Source: Brenneria izbisi (GTDB lineage: Bacteria > Pseudomonadota > Gammaproteobacteria > Enterobacterales > Enterobacteriaceae). Taken from it: a stretch of 64,000 nt of DNA. The notes under the pieces are model-generated. The model did not search any database and was not told where the DNA came from. It saw only the letters and a program-made list of their open reading frames with translations. Below are positions 1 to 9,614 of the stretch, piece by piece. Both the position numbers and the translations under genes were made by a program. Position 1 is the first letter of the stretch; every line of letters starts with the position of its first letter. Where the stretch lies: positions 186,001-250,000 of the forward strand of contig NZ_JAMPJU010000004.1 in NCBI RefSeq assembly GCF_025840185.1, read 5' to 3'.

Positions 1-3000
1 CCAGCGATGGTTCGCTCAGCGGTTTCAGCCAGTACGTCAATAGCATCACGCTGTCTGATGACGGCACGATCCTGGTGATTGCCGCCAGCACCAGCAATAA
101 TGGTAATGGCGACAGCTACTTGTACGTCTACCGCCGCGACACGTCCAGCGGTGAGTTGGCTTTATTGCAGACCTTTACTCAGGGGACGGAAAACGATGGC
201 GACGATGCCAACGGCATCGAGCTTGACGGTCTATCAGGCATTACCTCTGTATCTTATTCCAGCGACGGCAGCCTGCTCTACTTGTCCGGTTATGCTTCCA
301 CCGGCAGCAGCAGCGCCTATTCGATCAGCGTCTTCAGCGTCGGCGATGAGGGGTCGCTGACGCTAGTTGATCAGGTGGCTGATATCGCTGAAAAAGTGTT
401 ACAGATCGCCGTGGCGCAAGACAGCGGCGCGTTTTACGCGCTTTCGGCAACCACTGTCTATGCTTACCGCATCGGTGACGATGGCGCGCTCACGGCAATC
501 GATGCGTATACGCCGGAAAGCGGTTTCGGCACGGCGGTCGCCATGCAAATCGACGACGACGGCAGCGTCTATGTGCTGAGCGGCGGACGCCTGACCGTCT
601 ACACCGTCGCCGCCGATGGCGGCCTGAGCTATGCTGGTCAACTGACGCGCAGCGGCACCACGCTGACCTGGCGCGATGCCGTCGGCGCCAACGCCACGGC
701 GGGAACGCTCGGCAGTACCGGTGCCTTCAATGGCGCCAATGCGTTCGTGGTTTCCGATGCCGGTTACCTCTATCTCACCACCGGCAATGGTTTCCTGACC
801 ACATTGCAATACGACCGTTCAACCAACGCCATGAGTCTGGTTGATACGGTCAGCGCCTATTCCGCCCTGACCCAGTATCCGCATGGCATCGCCATGTCAC
901 AGGATGGCACCACTCTGTATGTGACGAGCGCCGCCAGTTCCAGATTGGTTATCTACACTATCGGCGAAGAGGGCAAACCGACCTATGCAAACATCGTCAC
1001 GACGAGCGAAGGCATCTCAAAACTGGTGGTCAGCGCCGACGGCCAATCCGTCTATGGCGGCAGAAACCTCTATTTTGGCACCCCGCTTCTCAGTATGATC
1101 GGCGCCACTGGCGTCACCGTGACCTACACCGAAGGCGACACGATCAACCCGATCGCCAGCGTCGTGTTATCCGACGCCGACTACGATGCGCTAAATGGCG
1201 GCGCGGGCAACTATAACGGCGCGACGATTACGTTGGTACGCACCGACGGCGCCGACGGCAACGACAGTTACGGGTTCACCGACGGCAACGGTCTGACGCT
1301 GGCTGATGGCATAATCTCTCTGAACGGCGCAGCCATCGCCACGCTGGTCAGCACAGACGGCACGTTGACGGTCGCCTTCACCGCCGATGTCACCACCGCC
1401 ACCGCTAACCTGGTGTTGCAACAGATCAGCTATACCAACGCCAGCAGCGATCCGGGCAGCAGCATCAGTCTTACGCTGAGCGTCGCCGACCAATACGCTT
1501 CCAGCCGCTTCGATCTGCTGCTGTCCGTCGCCGTGATTAATAATGCGCCTGTGTTGGAAACTGAAAGCCAGAACGTGACCTATATCAGCGGCGGCAGCGC
1601 GGTGAAACTGTTTAACGACAGCATGCTGTCCGGCGGGGAAGAGGATCAGGCGATCAGCGCCATCACCCTGACCGTTGCTGGTCTGGTGGACGGAGAACAC
1701 GAAAAACTGCTGCTCAATGGCAACTACGTTTCGCTGACCGACGGCACAAGCCTGAGCAGTTACGTCATGGTGGATGTCGTCGAGAGCGATGGCAACGTCA
1801 ATTCTTATACCTACGTTTACAATATCGACGTCAGCGTGACCGAGGGCGTTGCGACCGTTACGTTAAGCAATAATGAGGGCTTGCCGACGGCGGTTGCCGA
1901 GGCGGTGGTCAACAGTATCGCCTACCTCAATACCGCCTATGAAAACGCCCTTGAGGATGCGACCACCGGCGATCGCACCATTACGCTGACTTCCATTCAG
2001 GACAATGGCGGCACCGGCAACGGCGGCGTGGACACCACCGCACTGGCGATCGGCGCCACGGTCACGGTCAGCCTGACCAACAGCGCACCGGTCATCACCG
2101 CCAGCGATGCATCGAACAGCTATACCGAAAAGGGGGCGGCGACGGCGTTATTCAGTGACGTTGCGGTTTCCGCCGGTGAGCCGGGGCAGACTTTCATCAA
2201 TATCGAACTGACGATTTCCGGCCTGAGCGATGGCGACAGCGAAGTGCTGGTCATCGACGGCGCCGTTGTCGCGCTGACCGCCGATGCCTACGGGGAAACC
2301 ACCAACGGCTACGGCTACTACGTTTCCCTTGAGGGCGATACGGCAACGCTTTATCTCTACAGCAGTGATGGGATTGCGGTGAGCGACGCCACCGCGTTGA
2401 TTGCCGGGCTTGCCTATGCCAACCAGAGCGATGATCCGACGCTGGGTACGCGCACCATCCGGCTTACCACCGTTCAGGACAACGGCGGCACGGCCAACGG
2501 CGGCGTTGATACCGTTTCACCCGGTATCGCGGCGAGCGTGACGGTGGTGGCGGTTAACGATGCGCCGCGGGTCAGCGCCACGCCTGTGGATACCCTCTAC
2601 GCCACCGTCGGCAGCAGCGCCGCACTGTTCAGTGATGTCGTCATTTCGACGGTGGAAAGCGATCAACGCATTTCGTCGATTACCTTTACCGTTTCCGGTC
2701 TGGTGGACGGTAGCCGCGAAACGCTGACGGTCGGCGGCACCCGCATCGCGTTGATTGACGGCAGCGGCACGCTCGACAACGGCGACAGTTACACGGTGGC
2801 GCTTAACGGCGATACGGCCATAGTGACGATTGGCAGCGCCAGCGGTATGGCCGTTGATGCCGCCGTCAGCCTGATTGAACAGACCAGTTACGCGAATCTC
2901 AGCAACACCCAGACTGCCGGCCTGCGCACCATCAGCCTCAGCGTGCAGGACAGCGGCGGACAGGACAACGGCGGTAGCGATACCACCACGCTGGAAGCCG

Positions 3001-5729
3001 TCGCCGCCATTGACGTGGTGAATAATAGCGCGCCTGAGTTCAGCGCCGGCGCTGATTACACCAGTCTGGAGGCGGCAACCAGCCTGACGGCCATCAGCGG
3101 TCTTGCCGATATCGCCTCCGGCACCCTGTCCCCGGACGGCGCTTACCTGTATGTCGTCAGCAGCGCCGGCGATATCGCCATTTTCAGCCGCAACACCGCC
3201 AGCGGCGAACTGGCGCTATTGCAGACGCTGGACAGCGGCGTTTCTTCCGTTTCGCTGATTGAAGCGAGTGATGACGGCGGCACGATCGCGCTGCTTGGTG
3301 CGCAGGGCGACAGCATTACGCTTTTCGCTCGCAATGGCGCTGACGGCAGTCTGACGCTGGTACAGACATTGACCACGGAAAACGTAATTGATTTGGCGCT
3401 ATCCGCTGACGGCGGCGCGCTTTATGTGGTGGATGGCAACTACTCCGGCCTGCTGGTCTACACCCTGAACGCGGACAGCGGCCAATACGCGTTGAGCCAG
3501 TCCATCACCGCCGCCACCGGCAGCGAACCTTATCTGTTTACCGCAGTGGGCGTCGACGTGGTGGGCGACTACCTGTATGTGGTTACCGATCCGGTCGCCG
3601 AGACGGTCGCCAATACCCTGATCGTCTATCAACGCGCGGAAGACGGCACGCTCGCCGCGCTCGCCTGGCTGCGTGACGGCGCGCTGGCTGGCGCAGGTAC
3701 GGTCGATATGTCCAGCCCCGTCGATATCGCCGTTTCCAGCGATGGCGGAACGGTTTATGTCGCCAGCGAGGACAGCGTCGCCGTATTCAGCCTTGACGTC
3801 GCCAGCGGCGCGTTAAGTTACCTCGGCGCGGTGAGCGGCCTGTCCAACGTCACCGCCATCGCGCTGTCCGGCGACGACGGCACGTTGTATGTCACCGGTT
3901 CGGATAGCGGCATCAGCCGCTACAAGTCCGATGCCGGCGCATTGACGCTGCTTGAAACGCTCTCTGGCGCATCGATAACCGCACTGGCTGACGCGCAGCG
4001 CGTGGTGAGCGGCGCTCACGGCGCGGTGGCAGTTATTGGCGGCGGCGGTCTGGTCAGCCTGAACGATGCGCTGACGGATATCTCCCTTGATTATCACGAG
4101 CAGGGAACGGTCGTGCTGGCTGACGTCATCACCCTCAGCGACGCGGATTACGACGCGCTGGCCGATGGCGCGGGCAACTACAACGGCGCAACCATCACAG
4201 TTATCCGGGAAGGCGGCGCCGACAGCGCCGACAGCTACAGCATTGCCGACGGCAACGGTCTGACGCTGGCGGACGGTACGCTCTGGCTGGACGGCGCGGC
4301 CATCGCCGCCTTCACCAACAACGGCGGCGCGCTGACGGTGACCTTTACCGCCGAGGTGACGACGGTCATCGTCAATCAGGTGCTGCAACAGATTAGCTAT
4401 ACCAACACCAGCGCCGATCCGGGCGCGAGCATTCGGCTGGTGATCGGCGTGACCGATGCCTATGCCGCTGGTACTCAGATGGTGGCGGCGCTGAGCGTCG
4501 CCGAAGTCAACGACGCGCCGCTACTAAGCGCGACGCCGACCAATCCGGGCTACATGGCGGGGGACGGGGCGGTAGGGTTGTTCGATGGCGTTAGCGTTTC
4601 CGCCATCGAAAACGGTCAATCCATTGTCGCGCTGACCGTGACTGTCGCCGGCGTCGTTGACGCTGCCGAGAGCCTGAACATCGACGGTACGACCGTCATG
4701 CTGACCGATGGCGCCGCATACACCACTTCCAGCGGCCTGAACGTTACGGTCACGCTGGCTAACGGCGAAGCCAGGCTGACGATTAGCGGCAGTGACGGCA
4801 TCAACGCCGCTGCGTTAGTCGAGGGGCTGGCCTATGCCAATCCCAGTTCGACCGTTACCAGCGGCGAACGCGTCGTCACCCTGACCGCAATACAGGATGA
4901 CGGCGGCACCGCCAATGGCGGCGTGGATCGCCGTGTATTGGACATTGCGGCGGTGGTCAGTATCGCCAACAGCGCGCCGCAGGCCACCGACAGCGCGGCG
5001 AGCTTGCCGCAGGCCATGTATGCGGCGGCATACCGCGCTGTGCTGTCGTCCGATTGGTTCAGCGACGTTAACGGCGACGCGCTGACCTGGAGCATTGAGG
5101 GATTGCCGGACGGCCTGAGCTTTGACGCCGCTACGCTGACCATCAGCGGGCAAACGCGGGCGGTCGGCAGTTTCGAACTGACGCTGACGGTGAGCGACGG
5201 TCAGGGCGGAACGGCGACCCGGTTCCTGACGCTGGCGGTCGATAAACCACCGGTGACGCCGGTGGTTTTGCCCCTGACCGGCATGCCGGGCGACATGATG
5301 ACGCGCTGGTGGGAAGCGCGTGAGGACGAGCGCGAGCGGCAGAATGAGACGATAAGCATTGCGCTGCGCGGGGCGGCGTCCACTCCGGCGGCTGAATCTG
5401 CGCCGCTGTCCGGCGAGGCGTTGTCAACGTCGCAGTATCCGCTGGTGAACGGGGAAATAGATTACGCAGATACGCCCTGGCGGTTGGAACCCATTATGAC
5501 GCCGCTGATGCCAGCGCTGGAAGCGGTGGATTTCTCATCGCTGCGGACGACGAATGCGCCGGTCAGCGCGGCGGAAAATAGTTTGACCGGGGGGCGTATG
5601 CCGCTGGCGGAGAGCGCGGAGGGAAAGGCGGCGTTCTCCGCGCAACTGCACCAGTCGCAGACCGAGTTTGATGAACTTCTGACCGCATTGAATCTGTTAA
5701 CGGAAAAGCGGGCATCACCTACGCAGTGA
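1..5729 (+). CDS. Giant secreted repeat protein with beta-propeller and Ig-like modules (5' partial)
   Basis: The reading frame is open from the first base, so the true start lies upstream; at least 1,900 residues are present. Numbering from the first in-frame Met (position 75): residues about 1-340 and 990-1330 look like lactonase/YVTN-type propeller repeats (recurring SxDGxxLYV and VYxxxxDGxL). A module containing SDADYDAL and GNYNGATIT occurs at about 350-490 and again at 1338-1478. A second module ending in (I/V)QDxGGxxNGGVD occurs about four times (489-670, 670-828, 828-982, 1478-1632). Residues 1632-1726 resemble a putative Ig (He_PIG-type) domain. The last 150 residues are unlike the repeats. 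I see no RTX nonapeptides and no transmembrane anchor. The exporter-like genes that follow suggest this is their substrate, a surface or released adhesin-like protein (inference). The composition is rich in Ala, Gly, Thr and Asp, as in large type I substrates. Confidence 0.85.
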   Translation, partial: SDGSLSGFSQYVNSITLSDDGTILVIAASTSNNGNGDSYLYVYRRDTSSGELALLQTFTQGTENDGDDANGIELDGLSGITSVSYSSDGSLLYLSGYASTGSSSAYSISVFSVGDEGSLTLVDQVADIAEKVLQIAVAQDSGAFYALSATTVYAYRIGDDGALTAIDAYTPESGFGTAVAMQIDDDGSVYVLSGGRLTVYTVAADGGLSYAGQLTRSGTTLTWRDAVGANATAGTLGSTGAFNGANAFVVSDAGYLYLTTGNGFLTTLQYDRSTNAMSLVDTVSAYSALTQYPHGIAMSQDGTTLYVTSAASSRLVIYTIGEEGKPTYANIVTTSEGISKLVVSADGQSVYGGRNLYFGTPLLSMIGATGVTVTYTEGDTINPIASVVLSDADYDALNGGAGNYNGATITLVRTDGADGNDSYGFTDGNGLTLADGIISLNGAAIATLVSTDGTLTVAFTADVTTATANLVLQQISYTNASSDPGSSISLTLSVADQYASSRFDLLLSVAVINNAPVLETESQNVTYISGGSAVKLFNDSMLSGGEEDQAISAITLTVAGLVDGEHEKLLLNGNYVSLTDGTSLSSYVMVDVVESDGNVNSYTYVYNIDVSVTEGVATVTLSNNEGLPTAVAEAVVNSIAYLNTAYENALEDATTGDRTITLTSIQDNGGTGNGGVDTTALAIGATVTVSLTNSAPVITASDASNSYTEKGAATALFSDVAVSAGEPGQTFINIELTISGLSDGDSEVLVIDGAVVALTADAYGETTNGYGYYVSLEGDTATLYLYSSDGIAVSDATALIAGLAYANQSDDPTLGTRTIRLTTVQDNGGTANGGVDTVSPGIAASVTVVAVNDAPRVSATPVDTLYATVGSSAALFSDVVISTVESDQRISSITFTVSGLVDGSRETLTVGGTRIALIDGSGTLDNGDSYTVALNGDTAIVTIGSASGMAVDAAVSLIEQTSYANLSNTQTAGLRTISLSVQDSGGQDNGGSDTTTLEAVAAIDVVNNSAPEFSAGADYTSLEAATSLTAISGLADIASGTLSPDGAYLYVVSSAGDIAIFSRNTASGELALLQTLDSGVSSVSLIEASDDGGTIALLGAQGDSITLFARNGADGSLTLVQTLTTENVIDLALSADGGALYVVDGNYSGLLVYTLNADSGQYALSQSITAATGSEPYLFTAVGVDVVGDYLYVVTDPVAETVANTLIVYQRAEDGTLAALAWLRDGALAGAGTVDMSSPVDIAVSSDGGTVYVASEDSVAVFSLDVASGALSYLGAVSGLSNVTAIALSGDDGTLYVTGSDSGISRYKSDAGALTLLETLSGASITALADAQRVVSGAHGAVAVIGGGGLVSLNDALTDISLDYHEQGTVVLADVITLSDADYDALADGAGNYNGATITVIREGGADSADSYSIADGNGLTLADGTLWLDGAAIAAFTNNGGALTVTFTAEVTTVIVNQVLQQISYTNTSADPGASIRLVIGVTDAYAAGTQMVAALSVAEVNDAPLLSATPTNPGYMAGDGAVGLFDGVSVSAIENGQSIVALTVTVAGVVDAAESLNIDGTTVMLTDGAAYTTSSGLNVTVTLANGEARLTISGSDGINAAALVEGLAYANPSSTVTSGERVVTLTAIQDDGGTANGGVDRRVLDIAAVVSIANSAPQATDSAASLPQAMYAAAYRAVLSSDWFSDVNGDALTWSIEGLPDGLSFDAATLTISGQTRAVGSFELTLTVSDGQGGTATRFLTLAVDKPPVTPVVLPLTGMPGDMMTRWWEAREDERERQNETISIALRGAASTPAAESAPLSGEALSTSQYPLVNGEIDYADTPWRLEPIMTPLMPALEAVDFSSLRTTNAPVSAAENSLTGGRMPLAESAEGKAAFSAQLHQSQTEFDELLTALNLLTEKRASPTQ
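1122..4500 (+). repeat. Duplicated propeller-plus-SDADYDAL module within the giant gene
   Basis: The segment encoding the module with SDADYDAL and GNYNGATIT at about 1122-1540 is repeated at about 4090-4500. Each copy lies just after a propeller region and just before NxAPxL-type Ig-like modules. The arrangement propeller, SDADYDAL module, Ig-like modules therefore occurs twice, which points to internal duplication of a large block. The copies have diverged at nucleotide level, so the duplication is not recent. Confidence 0.6.
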
Positions 5730-5791
5730 CGCGAATTTTTTTCGATATAAATAACAATATCAACACACTACATTAGATGGGGAGAACCCTG

Positions 5792-7516
5792 GTGAATCAG
5801 CACATAGCAAAACTCTGGGATGGTCGGCAAAAAACGGCTGGCAAGCCAACATCCGCCGGTTCTCAGGCGCTGACATTGGCCATCGCGCTGGCTTGTCTGG
5901 GACTGGCCGGTTGTGCGGTAAAACCTGAACCGGTGACGATGGAACAGCAGGTGGCGCAGGCATTAAGCGATCGCACGCGGATGTTCGCTGATCAGGAGCC
6001 GGTACGCGGCATCATTACGCTGGATGAAGCGATCGCCCGTGCGTTGAAATACAACCTGCAACAGCGGGTTGCGCTCATGGAACAGGCGATGGAGGATAAC
6101 CTGATCGGCGTTTCCAGTCTGGATATGTTGCCGAAGCTGGCGGCGCGGGCGGGGCTGCAAACACGTAACAACGTGGCGGGTTCCAGCAGTGAGTCGGTAA
6201 CCACCGGCGAGCAGTCGCTGGAAGCGTCCACCAGTCAGGATAAAACCCTGCGTACCGCAGACCTGTCGCTGAGTTGGAATGTGCTGGATTTCGGCATCAG
6301 TTATTTCAACGCCAAAGTACAGGCGAATAAATCTCTGGCCGCCGAAGAACGCCGTCGCCGCGTGGTGGCGGATATTACCCGTCAGGTACGCACCGCCTAT
6401 TGGGAAGCGGCCACCGCTCAGCGTTTGCAGCCGGAGGTGACGGCGGCGCTGGCCGAGGCGCGTCAGGCGCTGGCCTACGCCCGTCAGACCGAGCAGCAGC
6501 GTTTGCTGGCGCCGGTGGAAGCGCTGCGTTTCCAGAAAAACATGCTGGAAATGGTTCGCCAGCTTGAGATCGTCGATAGCGATCTGGTGATGGCCAAATC
6601 CCGGCTGGCATCATTGATGAACTTACCGCCTGCCAGCAAATTTGATGTGGTCGTCCCCGGCGAAAGCAGTCTGGTCACGCCGAAACTGGCCTATACCCTC
6701 GACGATCTGGAAAACTTTTCGATGGTGCAGCGGCCTGAGGTGCGTGAGGAACGTTATCTGGCGCGCAACGCGGTGCTGGAAACCCGTAAATCGCTGTTGC
6801 GCCTGTTGCCGGGCATCTCGCTGTTCGCCGGGATCAATGGCGACAGCAACAGTTATCTGGTCAATCATCAATGGGCCAACGCGGGTGTTCAGGTGAGCGG
6901 CAACCTGCTCAATGTGCTCGCCTGGTCGCCGGTGAAACGGGCGGGCGAGGCGAACGAAGAACTGGCGGCGGCGCGGCGTCAGGCGCTGCGCATGGCGGTA
7001 TTGACCCAGGTGAATGTGGCGTGGCAGGAGTATCAGCAAAGTACGCGCATGTTCAATCGCTATCAGGAACTGGCGCGTATTCAGCGCGGAATTCTCCATC
7101 AGACCGAACTGACGGTACAAAACCGGGCCGCGACGCAGATGGAGCAGGTGCGCGTCAGCACGGAAACCATCCTCACCACGCGCGCGCGCGACCGTAGCTT
7201 CGCGCAGGTACAGAATGCGTTAGGCGCGGTGTATCAGGCCGCGGGGTTGGATGTGCTGCCCGATAATGTCGGCAATACCAGTCTGGCCGCATTGAGCGAC
7301 ACTATCGCCCGCACCACCGGGAATATTGAAAGCGGCGCGCTGCCGGTTCCCCGGTTGGCACTGGCCGCCGCGCCCGCGCCAACCACGGCGACAGCGACGT
7401 CCGTGGTCGGTAATCCGGCGGCAACGCCCGCGACCGCCAGCGTGAAGCCGTATCGCGTGGTGAATACCGACATGTGGGATAACCTGCAATCCTTACAGGC
7501 GGGAGGAACGCGCTGA
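5792..7516 (+). CDS. TolC-family outer-membrane channel lipoprotein
   Basis: The protein resembles TolC-type outer-membrane channels of type I secretion and efflux systems. It has long Ala/Gln/Glu-rich helices, the LDEAIARAL start of the first repeat and a second half of the same build. I prefer the GTG at 5792: the strong ribosome site GGGGAG at 5779-5784 lies 7 bases before it and would overlap the in-frame ATG at 5777. From this start a signal sequence ends in a lipobox LAG|C with Cys41, so the mature protein is probably a lipoprotein. The C-terminal 60 residues are Ala/Thr/Pro-rich and likely periplasmic. It lies 62 bp after the giant gene and its stop overlaps the next start (TGATG), so the genes are probably translated together. 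The family assignment is firm; the substrate is inferred from context. Confidence 0.85.
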   Translation: MNQHIAKLWDGRQKTAGKPTSAGSQALTLAIALACLGLAGCAVKPEPVTMEQQVAQALSDRTRMFADQEPVRGIITLDEAIARALKYNLQQRVALMEQAMEDNLIGVSSLDMLPKLAARAGLQTRNNVAGSSSESVTTGEQSLEASTSQDKTLRTADLSLSWNVLDFGISYFNAKVQANKSLAAEERRRRVVADITRQVRTAYWEAATAQRLQPEVTAALAEARQALAYARQTEQQRLLAPVEALRFQKNMLEMVRQLEIVDSDLVMAKSRLASLMNLPPASKFDVVVPGESSLVTPKLAYTLDDLENFSMVQRPEVREERYLARNAVLETRKSLLRLLPGISLFAGINGDSNSYLVNHQWANAGVQVSGNLLNVLAWSPVKRAGEANEELAAARRQALRMAVLTQVNVAWQEYQQSTRMFNRYQELARIQRGILHQTELTVQNRAATQMEQVRVSTETILTTRARDRSFAQVQNALGAVYQAAGLDVLPDNVGNTSLAALSDTIARTTGNIESGALPVPRLALAAAPAPTTATATSVVGNPAATPATASVKPYRVVNTDMWDNLQSLQAGGTR

Positions 7517-8259
7517 TGGGGTGGCGGTCATGGGGACTGGCTGGTGCGTTAATGGCGCCGCTGATGGGGCTGGCGGCGGAGTCCGGCGATATTCGCGTAC
7601 AGCTTAGCGCTCAGCGTTATACCGTGCTGTCGAGCGAAATTGCCGCCAAAATCACCGATATCACGGTAAAAGAGGGCGAGCATTTTAAACAGGGCGATAC
7701 GCTGCTGACATTCGACTGTGCGGTGTTGAAGGAAAAACTGAACTATGCCGCCGCCGCCGAAAATGCGGCGCGTAACAAACTGGCGATTGCCAATCGGCTG
7801 GATAAGCTCAATTCGATCAGCCTGTCTGAAGTGGATCAGGCACGCTCGGCGGTTGTCATGGCGCAGGCGGAAAGCGGCGTAAACCGCGCCATGCTGCAAC
7901 GTTGCGCGATCAAAGCGCCATTTTCCGGTCGGGTCACGGAAACCAGGGTAAAACGCTGGGAATCGGTGGCGGAAGGCAAGGAACTGCTGGCGATTTATGA
8001 TGACAGCGCCTTCGAACTGGAAATGATCGTCCCTTCCCGTTGGCTGGTGTGGTTAAAACAGGGCAATGCGTTTCAGGTGACGCTGGATGAAACCGGGTTG
8101 AGCTATGCGGCGCAAATCAGCCGTATCTCCTCGGCGGTCGATCCTGTCAGTCAGTCGGTGAAAGTGTTTGGCCGTATTACTCAATCCACCGCCGGGCTGT
8201 TGCCGGGGATGAGCGGGGTGGCGCAAATCGCGCCGCCAGCGGCAGGCGACGCGCCATGA
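7516..8259 (+). CDS. HlyD-like periplasmic adaptor with signal peptide
   Basis: A 247-residue periplasmic adaptor (membrane fusion protein). Residues 1-21 form a cleavable-looking signal sequence ending in LAA. Two half-lipoyl motifs (about 36-70 with GEHFKQGDTLL, and 128-160 with IKAPFSGRV) flank a short alpha-hairpin at about 72-126, followed by a beta-barrel region. It is shorter than typical type I HlyD proteins and has no N-terminal membrane anchor, so it resembles RND/heavy-metal-type adaptors more than HlyD itself. The start overlaps the preceding stop and its own stop overlaps the next start (ATGA at 8256-8259). It probably docks onto the TolC-like protein encoded just upstream. The partner in the inner membrane is not a known pump here. 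Confidence 0.85.
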   Translation: MGWRSWGLAGALMAPLMGLAAESGDIRVQLSAQRYTVLSSEIAAKITDITVKEGEHFKQGDTLLTFDCAVLKEKLNYAAAAENAARNKLAIANRLDKLNSISLSEVDQARSAVVMAQAESGVNRAMLQRCAIKAPFSGRVTETRVKRWESVAEGKELLAIYDDSAFELEMIVPSRWLVWLKQGNAFQVTLDETGLSYAAQISRISSAVDPVSQSVKVFGRITQSTAGLLPGMSGVAQIAPPAAGDAP

Positions 8260-9614
8260 CCGGTAATCACACGGCGGCGCGGGCGGCAAACGAGTCGGAT
8301 AGTCGGTTGGCGCTGCTGGCGGAGTTATTGCAGTTGCAAAGCCGGGCCAGAGCGCGGGAAACGCCGGACGAACTGGCGTTCCTGATGGTCAATGACACGC
8401 ACGGGCTGGTGAAATATCGTCAGGCGTTGTTGTGGGATTGCGAAACACAGCGTCTGCGTACTGCTTCCGGGCTGGCGTCCATTGATGATAATGCGCCGTT
8501 TTGCATCGAATTTGGTCGCCAGTGCCGTCAGTGGCAGCAGGAGGATCGTCAGACTCAATCTTTGCGCTGGCGGGATCTTCCCGTTAATGACCCGTTGCTG
8601 TGGCAGGCATATCTGCCTGAATTTTTACTCTGGTTGCCGTTGCGACGTCCGCAAGGAGAAACCCCGCTGGTGCTGATTCTGGCCCGCGACAGCGCCTGGC
8701 AGCCAGCGGAATTGCTGTTGCTGGAAAAACTGGCGGATGCGTATTCCCATGCGTGGATCAGCTTGCGCAATACCCGGCGCGCCAACACCAAACGTCATCC
8801 CAGGCGGCGACGCCTGATACTGGCGGGTGCGATCGCGCTATTGCTGGCGCTGTTGTTCCCGGTGCGCCAGTCGGTGCTGGCGCCGGCGGAAATTGTCGCG
8901 CACCGTCCGGTGATGGTGCGTGCGCCGGTGGCTGGGGTGGTGGACGCCATTCTGGTGCGGCCCAATCAGCAGATTTCCGCCAATCAACCGCTGGTGCGCC
9001 TCGATGCCCGCGAACTGGAAAACCGGCTGGAGTCTTCCCGCCAGGCGTTTGCCGCCGCGGACGCCCAGTATCGTCAGGCGCAGCAACAGGCGCTGTTTGA
9101 CGCCAATAGCAAAGCGAGCCTGGCGGTGCTGCAAAGCCGGCGCGAGCAGGCGCAGAGCGACATGCGTTTTCTGCAACGGCAACTGGAACGGATGCAACTG
9201 GCTTCCCCGCGCGACGGCGTGGCGATCTTTGATGACGCCAGCGACTGGATCGGGCGTTCCGTGGCGGTGGGCGAAAGGATCATGATGATCGCCGATCCGC
9301 GTGATGTCGAACTGGAAATCCAACTGCCCGCCGCCGATGCCATCGCGCTGGAACAGGGCGCGGATGTTCGCCTGTTTCTCAATGTCGCGCCGAATGCGGC
9401 GCAACGGGCGCAACTGGCGCAGATCGGCTACCGGGCCGCGCTGACGCCGGACAATGTGATGGCCTACCGGCTGAGGGCGCGCTTTACCCAGGATGATCCG
9501 CAATTGCGCGTCGGGCTGAAAGGCACGGCGAAATTGTACGGTCAGCGCACGCTGCTGATTGTCTATCTGTTGCGTAAGCCGCTGGCTTCGCTGCGCGTAT
9601 GGTTGGGCTTGTAA
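8256..9614 (+). CDS. GAF-like/HlyD fusion inner-membrane adaptor
   Basis: A 452-residue protein of two parts. Residues about 17-170 look like a cytosolic GAF-type sensor fold (predicted alternation of helices and strands, ending in the helix ELLLLEKLADAYSHAW). A basic stretch (KRHPRRRR) and one membrane segment at about 186-205 follow. The periplasmic part has a lipoyl half-motif (VMVRAPVAGVVDAILVRPNQQI), an alpha-hairpin at about 252-320 and a beta-barrel end, as in HlyD-family adaptors. A cytosolic sensory region on an adaptor is unusual and could couple export to a ligand or to a partner (inference). Both ends overlap neighbouring genes by 1-4 bases, which is strong evidence for one operon. 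The HlyD part is clear; the GAF call rests on fold-like pattern only. Confidence 0.75.
   Translation: MTGNHTAARAANESDSRLALLAELLQLQSRARARETPDELAFLMVNDTHGLVKYRQALLWDCETQRLRTASGLASIDDNAPFCIEFGRQCRQWQQEDRQTQSLRWRDLPVNDPLLWQAYLPEFLLWLPLRRPQGETPLVLILARDSAWQPAELLLLEKLADAYSHAWISLRNTRRANTKRHPRRRRLILAGAIALLLALLFPVRQSVLAPAEIVAHRPVMVRAPVAGVVDAILVRPNQQISANQPLVRLDARELENRLESSRQAFAAADAQYRQAQQQALFDANSKASLAVLQSRREQAQSDMRFLQRQLERMQLASPRDGVAIFDDASDWIGRSVAVGERIMMIADPRDVELEIQLPAADAIALEQGADVRLFLNVAPNAAQRAQLAQIGYRAALTPDNVMAYRLRARFTQDDPQLRVGLKGTAKLYGQRTLLIVYLLRKPLASLRVWLGL

Noticed and set aside
1191-1700. Long antisense frames inside the giant repeat gene (also 3813-4388, 4815-5153)
   Set aside because: They mirror the GC-skewed third positions and repeats of the real gene and lack start signals.
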